From: Cyclina sinensis
Lineage: Eukaryota > Mollusca > Bivalvia > Venerida > Veneridae
Direction of reading: 5' to 3'
Length of the DNA: 64,000 bases
Assembly (NCBI GenBank): GCA_012932295.1
Contig: JAAONU010000003.1
Location: 26,708,361-26,772,360, forward strand
Each line of letters opens with the position of its first letter. Positions within the stretch are counted from its first letter, which is position 1. The notes under the pieces were generated by a model that was not told the DNA's origin, made no database searches, and saw only the letters and a program-made list of their open reading frames with translations. Below, one piece after another: positions 1 to 12,100 of this stretch. The position numbers and the translations under genes are program-made.

Positions 1-132
1 CAAAATTTATATTGATTATATGTTGTTGTGTTTTTCAAATTTTGAGCCATTTACACTCAAAATTTGTGTTTGAAGATTAGGTAATATTATTTTATTGTTA
101 CTTTTTTACACTAACATGTACTTTGGTTTCAG

Positions 133-184
133 GTGCTGAGGAATTAGCCAGGACAACCTCCCAGTTGTTTATTTACATGGCATG
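133..184 (+). CDS. Possible last coding exon of an upstream plus-strand gene
   Basis: A good acceptor (TTTGGTTTCAG ending at 132) is followed by a short open frame reading AEELARTTSQLFIYMA before TGA. The rest of such a gene would lie outside the window. No homology is recognised and short frames of this type arise by chance, so this is a suggestion only. Confidence 0.2.
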
Positions 185-1689
185 AGATTTATTTTATTGA
201 ATGCATGTAATTCTTACAAACTGTTGATAAATATTTCATTTGTGATATGTATAAATTCTTTACAGGACACTGGTTAAGTTATGCAGGAATGTGTAAGGGG
301 TTTAAATTTCTCATTATAACACATTTGGACAGTAGTTCTTAGTAAAGGAATTCCTGACTTAATAGTAGTAATCTATTCATTATCAGTGTATGGTTAAGAT
401 GATGTATGGTGAAGATGCAGGTTTAAATTTTGGGTACATGTTAAATAGCTTTATTTTTTATTCCACTGTTATATATTTGTCACTCAGATTGTTATAACGG
501 AAATCAGTTTGTGCTATTTTGAACTTTACGTGTTGCTAATTTGAACATAGCGTTATGTTTGAAGATGTGATTGCTGGCTTAGTTATCACTTAATGTGCCT
601 GGCTGATGAACATGTGATAGCAATAATGTGTTTAAAACAGTCCCATATTGTGATATAACTGGTTTGTGAACTTAATTCCATCATGATAACTATGGTAACC
701 AGTATTGTTACTCTATTAAGCAGCCCTACAGATTCAGATAGTTTCACAGGTCTTTACAAATGTCTTAGTGAAACTGCATATAGGCAGTTGTGTGTAAATT
801 TGTGCAGTTAGATTATGAAATGAGTAATAAGACAACAATTGGATAACATTGAGATTTGTAGCTCACCTGTGCAAGGTGCTTGGGCTGAGCTTTTGTGACT
901 GATCTTTTTTCATCATCAGCATTAGCTTACAAAAACCCTAGAGGTCACATTCTGTTGTGGTCAGAATATTTTCCTTTATTTTTTTAACTCTGGCTTTTAA
1001 TGTGACCAAAATCTAGGTGATTAGAATAGATAAAGATAAAACCAGTTGAACATAACCTAAAGCCATTTTATAGACCAAATCTTCTGGATATAGATGTGTT
1101 ACTGAATTTCAAATTAGGTGACATGGGGTCAACAACAAGGTTATCCAATTAAACAGAAGAAATATGTTGTGAATTCGAGATTTTTTTTCCGCAAAGCTCC
1201 ATACAGGATTTCAGTCTATTTTCTGTCAGTTAGGGATGTGCTACTTGGGTGAGCAATATAGGGTCATCATAGCTGTTACGATGGAAGTCATGTTTAAACA
1301 CATATTGATACATGTATCAGAACTTTACATGCATTGTTCCGTGATGTATTTGCTGGAAACATCATTATAGGAATAAAGTTAAAAGTAAAGGAACAGTAAC
1401 AAAAATGGGTTCAATAGCTTTAATGTCTATTAGAATTTGAGTATCGACTATGTTTTATGATTACATTGAGACATTGTGTTCATTGAAGAGCAAGGTTTTT
1501 CTTGAACCAAGGAGCATTTACTCAACGTATATGTAATGTTTGAATTGAAAGCCTGACCTCATACAAGTTAAGTGTAACTGTAGGTACTTAATGTGCAAAT
1601 ATTTTCATGATTGATAATTTTACCTGTTGATCATTCCACATTGTTTCGAAATTAACTACCTCATTTCATCTCAGGTTGAAGCTGTTAAA
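185..1689. other. AT-rich non-coding stretch
   Basis: No ORF, RNA gene or clear repeat. It could be a long 3' UTR of the possible exon at 133 or plain intergenic sequence. Confidence 0.4.
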
Positions 1690-3600
1690 TACAAATGCAT
1701 CAAATTACACAATATTGCCATTGTTATGTCACAATAAGGGAAACATTATTTTACACAGATGCATCCAAGTAAACAACGTAGTCAGATCTATATTACTTTA
1801 AGGCCAATTTTATGTTACATTAAGGCTAATTTCAATGTAAGACTGATGTATCAAAATATAATCAGGCCCAGATAATGTTATGCAGATGCATCAGATTGAA
1901 CAAGACCAGTTTTATGTTAGATTAAGGCCAACTTTTATGTTCAGCAGATGCATCAAACTACTGGTAAGTATTATTGTCAAATTACTGTTGGTTACTTCAC
2001 AGCCAGTTTTATGATATCTGAATGCATTGAACTTAACAAGGTCACTTTTATGATGCTTTATGTTATCTAGATGCATTAAATTTATTTATAAGGCCAGTTC
2101 CATGATACGTTAAGGCCAACTTTGTGATCAAAATGCATTAAACATAATTACAAGGCCAGTTCTATGATACATTAAGGCCAACTTTGTAATCAAGATGCAC
2201 TAAACTTAATTACTAGGCCAGTTCTATGATACATTAGGCCAACATTGTGGTCAAGATGCATTAAACTTAACTACATGGCCATTTTCATGATACATAAAGG
2301 CCAGCTTCTAGATGCATTAACCTTAACAACATTATCTAAGAGCATTAAGCTTAATTACAAGGCCAGTTTCATGATACGTTAAGGCCAACTTTTTGATCAA
2401 GATGCCTTAAACTTAATTACAAGGCCAGTTTCATGATACTTAAAGCCAACATTGTGGTCAAGATGCATTTAACTTAACTACAAGGCCATTTCCATGATAT
2501 GTTAAGGCCAGCTTTGTGATCAAGATGCATTAAACTTAACAACAGTATCTGAGAGCATTAAACTTAATTACAAGGCCAGTTTCATGATATGTTAAGGCCA
2601 ATCTTGTGGTCAAGATATTTAACTAAACTACAAGGCCAGTTCCATGATATGTTAAGGCCAGCTTTGTGATCAAGATGCGTTAAACTTAATTACAAGGCCA
2701 GTTTCATCATACGTCAAGGCCAATCTTGTGGTCAAGATATTTAACTAAACTACAAGGCCAGTTCCATGATAAGGCCAACTTTGTGATCAAAATGCGTTAA
2801 ACTTAATTACATGGCCAGTTTCATGATACGTTAAGGCCAACATTGTGGTCAAGATGCATTAAACTTACCTACAAGGTCAGTTCCATATGTTAAGGCCAAC
2901 TTTGTGATCAAGATGCATTAAACTTAATTACAAGGCCAGTTCCATGATATGTTAAGGCCAACTTTGTGATCAAGATGCATTAAACTTAACTTCAAGGCCA
3001 GTTCCATGATATGTTAAGGCCAGCTTTGCAATCAAGATGCATTTAACTTAACTACAAGGCCAGTTCCATGATCTATTAAGGCCAGCTTTGTGATCTAGAT
3101 GCATTAAACTTAACAATGTTATCTACCGTAAGTGAATTAAACTTAAAAAGGCCAGTTTTATAGTACGAAAAGTCCAGTTTTTATGTTACCGAAATCTAAT
3201 ACAGGTTAAATTAACAAGAAGGCCGTTTTAATGCGGCCAGCTGTATGCTGTCTAAATGCATTAAACAACAAGGTACATTAAGGCCAGTTTTATATGTTAT
3301 CTAATTGCCTTAAACTTAACAAGCCACTTTTTATGATAGATTAAGGTCAGCTTTATCTAAATGCATTAAACTAAATCATTCTTGTTCTTTGATACAATTG
3401 GACCAGTTATATGTTTTACAGATGCACCAAATTTAACAAAATTACCAGTGTAATGTTGCAGTAAGATGCAGATGCATCAGATTATCCAGTATTGGAAATT
3501 TTATGTTACATGAAAGCCAATAATATGTTCTACAGGAGTATCAAACTAAGTTCAGACTAGTTTTTTGCATATGCGTTAAACTAAACCATGTTGGAGAATT
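1690..3600 (+). repeat. Degenerate ~62-bp tandem array (AAGGCCA...GATGCATTAAAC)
   Basis: From about 2080 to 3130 a unit of roughly 62 bp repeats about 16-17 times, each with two AAGGCCA blocks and one TGATCAAGATGCATTAAAC block. More diverged copies extend to both sides (GATGCATCAAA/TTAAGGCCAA). Some units carry internal deletions. There is no coding frame and no transposon ends were recognised. Confidence 0.88.
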
Positions 3601-6600
3601 TATGTTGTGTATGAATGACTTCATGTGACTGAAAGATTAAGCAGTGTTTAAACAAGAAGAACATCATAAATTTATTGTTGAGATTTTGTTCTTAGTTTCT
3701 TGTTGCAGTGTGTTAAGTTCAAATGATATTTCGAAGCATATTTTAGTATTCCTTTCACCATTTTTTTTTTGCTAACTTGTCATTTACTAGGGTATGTGAC
3801 TTCTGGCAGCTAAAGATAAATACCAGCATAACATGCTTCAGTGTAACCTTAGTTATTTCTTATTTTTTTTAAGACACTGTCTCATCTGATGCATTATGAG
3901 AATGGCAGTGGCAGACTGCTGAATTTGAAAAAAATGCTTATTCGTAAATAGATTATTGAAATGTTTATGAAGGTCCTCACATAAATTTTTCTTTAAAGTT
4001 TTGAGCTGCCATGAAGATTTTTTTTTGTGCCATTCTGTAACACAGCTTTAGTTCATTCCGTAGTGAGAGCAGTGATTCTGACAGTGACCAGAACATATCT
4101 GAGTGTTTCAGTAATGAAAGTAAGGATTAATTCTAGAAGAAAGTACAAGTTTGTTTCAATGCACTTGAACTTAGTGGATATTTGTTGAATGGTATTACTT
4201 ACAAATATGTCTAAGGCCCATTGAGGAGTTGGACAACAGAGGCAGATAGTAAGACTTCAATTTCTGTGGGCAAATGTTGGAGTGATTCTATTGTCATGAT
4301 TATATTTTGTTTGTGTTTGTTATTGACTGATGTGCTGATCTTAAACATAATTGGATATAGCTTTATGTTTTAGAAACATGTTATAGAATTTCAATGAAAC
4401 TAAATTCTTAGGTGTTTGATTGACCAAAATACTGCAGTAAGAATTGCCAATAACCAGCATTTGTACAAGTAACAGAAACTCATTTGTGTTAAGTACATTG
4501 TATTTACACATGATAATCTTGTAACGATTTGTTTGATGTTACTATATTAGTTTTATGAATTATCATTTTTCATTTATCAGTGTTTATATGTTTATGATTG
4601 ATGTTTCTCTGTCTGGCTGTCTTCTGTGGTAATGTACAGCAGAGAGCAAGACATATACTAAGACAGGAGAGTCTTCCATTCCCTAGTTAGGACAAATTTC
4701 TACTAATTACAGGGGACTATAACTTAAATGTATTACATTTCAAGACAGGTTTTACAAGTTCTCAGAAAGATTTTTTATGATCTCATGGACTTGTTGTTTA
4801 GTTTTAGGAATTTTCCTTTTGTCATTTTTTTTTGAAAATCGTTGTTTGCTTGTTAAAGGCATTACCTGCAACAAAAACAACAACAGATGTTTTAATATTG
4901 GCATTAATGAGAAAACAGCTGCAGAGGAAATTCTGCAAAACTAAGAACAAAAAGAAAACCTTAATGGTCAGTGAAAAAATTAGGGCTAAGTGGGTTACTG
5001 GGAAATTAACATAAAAATTCAAGCACTATTATTTTGATAGCAAAGAAAAAATCATGTTACATTGGGGAATGGATCTCTCTTACATACACTTATTTGCTCA
5101 TGTGTTCAACATGTTTTCGTTATTGTTATTTTGTAGGTACAGATTTCACTGGTGTGTATAGATTCCTTGCCATTGTACATGTATAGTGTAAACATTGTCT
5201 ACAGAACTGAATATCATGTGTTCACTGTTAGACTGTAAAGACAATTGACACTGTAGTGAATCCTGCACATTCAACTTCATGTTGGGATGATCATGGAAAA
5301 AGTGATGGTTTGGAAAGGACTTCAGTAGCAAAACTTTTCATCAGAAGGACTGGAAGACTTGTGCTTAATGGAAGGGGAGTTAAATCTGGAAGATCCTCAT
5401 TATACAGCTGCTAGTGATTTAAAGTGTGATGCCTGAAAACATGTGCAAACTTCTCATGGAAACTAACATTTATATGGATTTATCAGTCATAGTTGTTATT
5501 TGCAAAGGATGTTACATTTTCTTTTTTTTCAGAGTTCAAGGGATAGAGGGGGTGGGGGATTGTGTTTTTTTAAAGCTTGTTTTGTTTCTTTATTTAAATG
5601 TCATGGTAAAAACAAAACAGGAAAAAGGTTGGGCGATGGGGTTTTAGGGATAGTAAGATGATTGGAATTTCATGGGGAATAAGGAAAAGCAATTCTTACA
5701 GAAATGGCAAAGGTGTTAAAATGGGCTTTTATGAGGGGGAAAAATTGAAGAACAGCTAGGGTTTGAACGCCTTATGAAATTATTTAGTTTTGATTTCAGC
5801 CAGAACAAGAAATGAATTTTTAGAAAGTAATGAAAATGTTCTTTGTTGTAAAAGATAACATGAAAATAAACCCCGAGACTGTAGAGTTGCTTTCTTTTTG
5901 ACATTGTTGAGAAAACTGCTTAATGCTAAAATGCCTTCACAAGGTGTAATATTACAAGGTTAGGTCAAGGTACTCGGTATAACTTGGTTAACCTTGATCT
6001 TGATGACAGGTTAATTAGGTTGCTCTTGAGATACTAGTACTTTTGCTGATGGTACTTATCACTAGCATAAAGCCAGTAATTTACCAAATTGTTTTTCCAA
6101 AACAATGACAACAAACCTAGGTAACTGTGCCGTATAGTATCACTGTAGCCACAATGTTTCATCATATGCTTCTGCTAAGGAATTGTATGGATGCTGATGT
6201 ATAACCTCTAGCATGTGCATTTCATGGTTATGCCAAGAATTGCATTTGAGAGCAGGATTTTAAAAGTTACCAAGGTATGTTTAAAGTTCAAATAGGTTGT
6301 GATTATAGATCAGATACTGGGTATTACTACAGTAATGTCTAGGGAACAACAAAAACTAGTTTCACAGCCCGTGACAAAAGTTCCACAGACTGTTTACTTG
6401 TACACCACCCTGGTGAACTAAGGCATCTGTTTTTGCACAGGTTACAATTCATGCTCTGATTAACCTAAGACCTTACGGCTGCAGTCTGCAATCTCCAGTC
6501 CTTCAATTACTTTATTTCAGTGAAAGTGATTACAGATATATGCAGATATATTTTTGGAGATCTCTTGCAAATAAAACTTGCTTTTTTCCTTGTTCCTCAT

Positions 6601-7140
6601 TAAAAGCTCTCTTCCTTCACAATTTCTGATGTATAAAAAGTAAAATATGCATACATAAAAAAATTGTGAAAAAAAACGAGACTTATTGTAAGCTCGATTA
6701 TACAAAGTAAATGGAGAGCTTTCCTACTTGCGCTGCTGTCGGCGTCTGCTTCCAGATTTATTAAAGTATTTATCGACTTTAGTGAATTAAATTGATTTTT
6801 GAATAGTTATCCCTTTCTTAGTTCTTACTTGAGCTTACTGTCTCCACCGACAGCTCTTGTTTATAGTTGCCTGTACAGTTCTCAGGTTTCTCTTGACTAC
6901 TTACTTGAGAGATGAAACCTCAAGACATCCATGATTAAAGCTTATTGTTAAACAAAACTGACCTAACTTACAAGAGAAACAACACTTATAAGTCTTCAAT
7001 TTTCAAAGATTTATAGAATACCTATGTAATACTGGATTTTATTTTATGCCTACCAATGAAATATAGGGAAATATCAGTGAGATAAAAGTGATAATACACT
7101 GTTTTGAATCAGTTAATTACCATTTTGATAATACATGTTT
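3601..7140. other. Intergenic, AT-rich, no recognised gene
   Basis: Only short ORFs (up to 73 codons) without recognisable sequence. Nothing here passes as a gene or a named repeat. Confidence 0.45.
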
Positions 7141-7426
7141 TGTGCCCGAACTACTTTTTTACCTGATTCAGCCAAGAACCACACTGCTCCAATGATTGCA
7201 GGAAATAGTGAATCTGGTCCTGCACCAAGAGGATTTTTCATGAACAGTCACTTTCATGGAAATGTTACTTTCAATTTCAATTCCTCTTAAACTGCAACCC
7301 AGCAACTATCTCAACAAGTCATAAATTCCAGTCCAAAAGCTGGCCTGCTTGATGAAACTTCAAGAATTTCCCCACCACGTAAATACAAGAGAATCCACTG
7401 TATTTCAGACAGTGACAGCGAGTGAA
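7141..7426 (+). pseudogene. Decayed C-terminal fragment of an unidentified ORF, probably transposon-derived
   Basis: One frame reads ARTTFLPDSAKNHTAPMIAG and on to HFHGNVTFNFNSS, then a TAA, then in the same frame TATQQLSQQVINSSPKAGLL to KYKRIHCISDSDSE and TGA. The block HGNVTFNFN followed by KR.RI..SDSDSE resembles C-termini of mollusc transposon ORFs seen before, but I cannot name the family. A single in-frame stop and no flanking exons indicate a relic. Confidence 0.35.
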
Positions 7427-7869
7427 ATTTATTTACCTTGTTAAATCCAGTTATAATATTGAATTCCTAGTTGTGAACAATGATGAAATTTGCCATAAAT
7501 TATTTAAAATGTCTGATTTGTTTACATAACTCACATGGACAATATCCAATATGGCCGACTTTCAATTCAATTGATTGAATATTGAGTATTAATCCGCTTT
7601 TATAATTAAAGTATGTATGGCAAAAATTCAATAAATATTGATAAACTGTGTAGACAAAAATAAATGTTATTTGATGAAAGTGTATTCAGTTTATTTCAGC
7701 AGAAGTAAAGTTATCATATGTATTGGAGATTGGTTACTGCGCACGAAAAAAGTGCAGACAAAGTACGCATTAACTGATTTGGGGCTCACCATGGGGAATT
7801 TATTGAAGGCCCTGATTAAAAATGTCATAAAAAAACCATTTTTGACATGTTGGCATAAAATAAAAAGAA

Positions 7870-8024
7870 AATTTGTTTGTTTTTTAGTGGAAGATGGGAA
7901 TTTATTTCATCTCGTGAACACCATATGTTGACATTTTTACTCGTGGCTGCGCCACTCGTGAAAATATCACATATGGTGTTCACTGATGAAATAAATTCTC
8001 ATCTTCCACAAAAACAAACAAATA
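7870..8024. mobile_element. Foldback hairpin element (MITE-like), ~155 bp
   Basis: Two arms of about 75 bp, 7870-7946 and 7948-8024, are near-perfect inverted copies. GTGGAAGATGGGAATTTATT on the left pairs with the complement of AATAAATTCTCATCTTCCAC on the right; CGTGAACACCATATG and GTGGC/GCCAC pair near the centre. The loop is a few bases. Single-stranded it would form a long hairpin. No target duplication was recognised. Confidence 0.75.
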
Positions 8025-8838
8025 TCCTCTATATTATTTGTGAAAATTGTTCAGTATGCCAGCTAGGCAAATAAAACACAAACCACCTTTGTATTTTTTA
8101 TTAAACATCAACAGACACTAGGTTTGTAATTGTTGCCAGGTATAAAACTTTTTCTTATCACAGAAAACATAAAAATGAAGGGACAAAGTTGTGTATTACA
8201 AAAACAGTAATTACAGTAAGGGTGTAATCACTTGTAAATGCATCAATATCAAAAATAACTGTAATAAATACAAATAGTTATGAATAAACTATACACATAA
8301 TGTAGTGCAAATGATGGAAACAGTAGTTACATGAAGGAAAAGTACTAACTTTTGAAATGTATTTTGTCAAATATTGACCTGATTAAACACTTAAGTTGGC
8401 AAGAAGCATAAAATACTGAAGAACTGTTTACAAATACATAAATATGGAATGATGTGTCTGCTGAAGTGCTCTCTTGAGATAATAAAGTACTAACTAGGAA
8501 CTGATTTCAGAAAATAATATGTCTGACTTATGGTCACAATGTCTACGTTACAGTAATGGATAGCTTAGAAATTTCTTGCTATGATAAAGCAGACGGTGAT
8601 TCTCAAAATAACATTCTTGATCAATTATTTGTCATATGAAATTTAAATGCAAAATCTTATTTGGCAGTATGCTTTAAAATACCATGGAAGTTTTCTGTGA
8701 TACAAATAGTCAGTTACCTGTTATCTGTAAATACACTAATATGGTTTTGAACATTCAGCTGAAAGGCTCGTTATTTAAAGAACAGAGCTTTTATCTTCAA
8801 ATGACACAAAATTCCAGATTGTGACATGTTGAGAAATA
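8025..8838 (-). other. KIF6-like 3' UTR / 3' flank
   Basis: About 800 AT-rich bases downstream of the kinesin stop. On the minus strand AATAAA occurs at 8102-8097, which would give a 3' UTR of about 740 nt ending beside the foldback hairpin. No other gene is seen. Confidence 0.4.
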
Positions 8839-9110
8839 TCAGGTTCTCAATTTCTTCAAATAGAATTTTTTCTTTGCTAAATAGCGTCTCCATGAGCGTT
8901 GGATAACCTCAGCTGACTGCCGGGCCTTGCGTATTCTATGTACACGATCCCGCTCTATCTGTGCTTTGCTCATGAATCTCTTTTCCCGTTCCTGTTCATT
9001 AAGGGCTGTAACCCGACCTGGGTGGGCTTCTTCCTCGTACTGAACTGATTCATTCTGCGACGTGTTAAATGAAGTGTTAAGAAGGAACTTGGACATATCT
9101 ATACCCTTTT
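8839..9110 (-). CDS. KIF6: KIF6-like exon 18: C-terminus with IQ motif (aa 1142-1231)
   Basis: Begins after TTTTACAG with [20 protein letters not shown] and ends with a basic helix, [20 protein letters not shown], before TGA at 8839-8841. [12 protein letters not shown] (about 1211-1222) fits the calmodulin-binding IQ consensus IQxxxRxxxxK/R. The join to exon 17 spans a 6.1-kb repeat-filled intron. Phase and open frame agree, but transcript evidence is needed to prove that this exon belongs to the kinesin. Confidence 0.78.
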
Positions 9111-12100
9111 CTGTAAAAAAAAACAAAAGTCAAACAGTAAAATATCATTTGTACGATTTCCAAAGATAAACCTTCTGACCTTAATGCAACTTTTAACCTT
9201 ATCCCTACTGATAGCAAAATTTCTTTGCCTTTTTTGTTCATTATTCAGTCAGTTAGTTTCTAATAATGGCCATGTAAATCATATACGCATCAGTCTCGAG
9301 ACCATTTCAGAAATATAGCAAAGGATAAAACAACTTACGAAAAACACGACGGTTGAAACAGTTCCATGTAAAAGGAAAATAGCAAACTAATGTTGACTCA
9401 AGTCATTTGTTATGGCTGTATTACAGACACCAATGGATACTTATACTGGAGACATGCTGTTTCTCATAAGCATGATATAAGGAGATAGTGTTTAAATAGC
9501 AGTTTACTTAAAATTCCAGCACCACTATAATTATGATCTACTAAACTCGGATCTTAAAAATGATAAACAGAAATCTCAGACAATGACTGTTTAACATCTT
9601 GTTTAGAATAAATACACTGTATCTGCATGCAGAACAGATTTTTTTTATAAGTGAATTCAGCTCTGAATTTCTTCTATGTGATGCAGATGACTGCTAAATA
9701 GGTTGATGAGATGTTAGCAATTAGAAAAACACACTTTTTTCTGGCTTACTTGTTATACAGATTTTAGATCAATCAACTTTACCACCTCACTTTTCTCAAA
9801 TCTAGTTTTCAAGCAGTTTATAAAACCAGCTACAGTATTAAATTGTTAACAACTGCAGTGTTATTTAACTTTTCTTAAAGCTCTGTATTGTTAGCATGTA
9901 AGCTTAGACTCTTTTCTGGGTCCTTTTGTTTCCATTTATGAAATATATCTATATCTGACCTCTTTCTGCCTATGGCAAGTTTTTGTATAAATAGAAAATA
10001 CTGGGCAATAAAGGGCAAGCTTTTTTAATTCTAAATTGAAAAATTCCTATAAAGTTAATGGTGACCTACAGCATGTTGGACTTTTTAAATCAATGCAGTA
10101 CTGACAATAAAGGTTTGGTTCCTGGCATCTGAATAATTTTGGATGATCTATATTCTTAACTATTTCATTTCATAACTAAAACTCTCAACAAAAGCATGAT
10201 TTCTATGAGCAAAACACTTCAAGTTAACTGTCTAAATCCACACACATCAGTATTATCTACAAACTAAATATACAAAACATGGAACATGAGAACTAAACAA
10301 AAATGACTGTAGAAAAAACTTAAGTATAAACAAGATATGTTTGTAAAACATGTATGCCCCCTATCGGCAGCCCATAAGTCATGTGGCCAGATTATTGTGA
10401 CTGACTTTTGACCTAGTGACCAAATATACATGTTATCTAAAATGTAAGTCTCACAGTCCACAAAACCCGATGCCATATGGTGGCCAAGTTATTGGTCTGA
10501 ATTGTTTTGACATACATGTGACCTTGACCTTTGACCCCAAAATCAATAGGGGTCATCTACTGGCCAAGACAAATGCAGATATGAAGTTTGAGGGTCAACG
10601 GCGCATGGGTTGTCAAGTTATTGATTGGAAACCGTTTTTTACCTACAAGGTCAATGTGACCTTGACCTTTGACACCTTGACCCCAAAATCAATAGGGGTC
10701 ATCTTCTTGTGATGGACAATCATCCTACCAAGTTTGAAGTTTCTAGGCCTAAGCGTTCTCTAGTTATTGATCGGAAACAGTTTTTAAGAAGAGTCTCTGT
10801 GATCTTGACCTTTGACCTAATGATCTCAAAGTCAATAGGGGTCATCTACTGGTGATGACCAACCAGTATACCAAGTTTGGTGAACCTAGGTCAAAGTGTT
10901 CTCTAGTTATTGATCGGAAACCGTTTTTAGGATGGAAGTCCCTGTGAGCTTGACCTTTGACCTAATGACCACAAAATCAATAGGGGTCATCTACTGGTGA
11001 TGATCAACCAGCATACCAAGTTTGGTGAACCTAGGTCAAAGCGTTCTCTAGTTATTGATCGGAAACTGTTTTAAGGATGAAAGTCTCTGTGATCTTGACC
11101 TTTGACCTAATGACCTCAAAGTCAATAGGGATCATCTACTAGTGATGACCAACCAGCATACCAAGTTTGGTGAACCTAGGTCAAAGCGTTCTCTAGTTAT
11201 TGATTGAAAACTGTTTTTAGGATGAAGGTCCCTGTGAGCTTGACCTTTGACCTAATGACCTCAAAATCAATAGGGGTCATCTACTGGTGATGACCAACCA
11301 GCATACCAAGTTCGGTGAACCTAGGTCAAAGCGTTCTCTAGTTATTGATCGGAAACCGTTTTTAGGATGAAGGTCCCTGTGAGCTTGACCTTTGACCCCT
11401 TGACCCCAAAATCAATAGGGGTCATCTACTGGTGATGTACAATCATCCTACCAAGTTTGAAGTTTCAAGGCCTAAGCGTTCTTTAGTTATTGGTCGGAAA
11501 CGGTTTCTACCTACAAGGTCAATGTGACCTTGACCTTTGACCCCTTGACCCCAAAATCAATAGGGGTCATCTACTGGTGATGGACAATCATCCTCCCACG
11601 TTTGAAGTTCCTAGGCCTAAGCATTCTTTAGTTATTGGTCGGAAACCATTTGGTCTACGGACCGACCGACAGACAATTGCAAAGCAATATACCCCCTCTT
11701 CTTTGAAGTGGGGGCATAACAAAAGAATCAATCCTGCCAGGCTTCAGGTGTTTAAGCAGGGAGTTAATACAGGTCTCATGAGTAGGAAAAGTCTGTACAT
11801 CAGAGGAGTACACAGGTAAGAGGTATCTCTTACAGCGGAACTTCTTTTTGAAGAGTAAATTTTACAAGACATGTAAATACAGAAAGGCGGTTATCATCAC
11901 CAGGTTGATCAATCAATCTCAGGAACAAGAGGGCCATGATGGCCCTGTATCGCTCACCTGAGTAAGACTGCTTTTTACAGAAGTGGCTATGGGCCTGGTT
12001 AACTGTCCCAAGATGACCTATTTTTGAACTTGACCTAGAGATTATTGAAACAATCTTTCTGACAAATTTCCAGGTTGTTTGGACTGAAAATGTTACCACT

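Noticed and set aside
10416..10712. 98-codon open frame on the plus strand
   Set aside because: It is a translation of the 145-bp tandem units and ends inside them.
11577..11819. 80-codon open frame
   Set aside because: It starts in the last 145-bp unit and runs through the element tail; repeat-derived.
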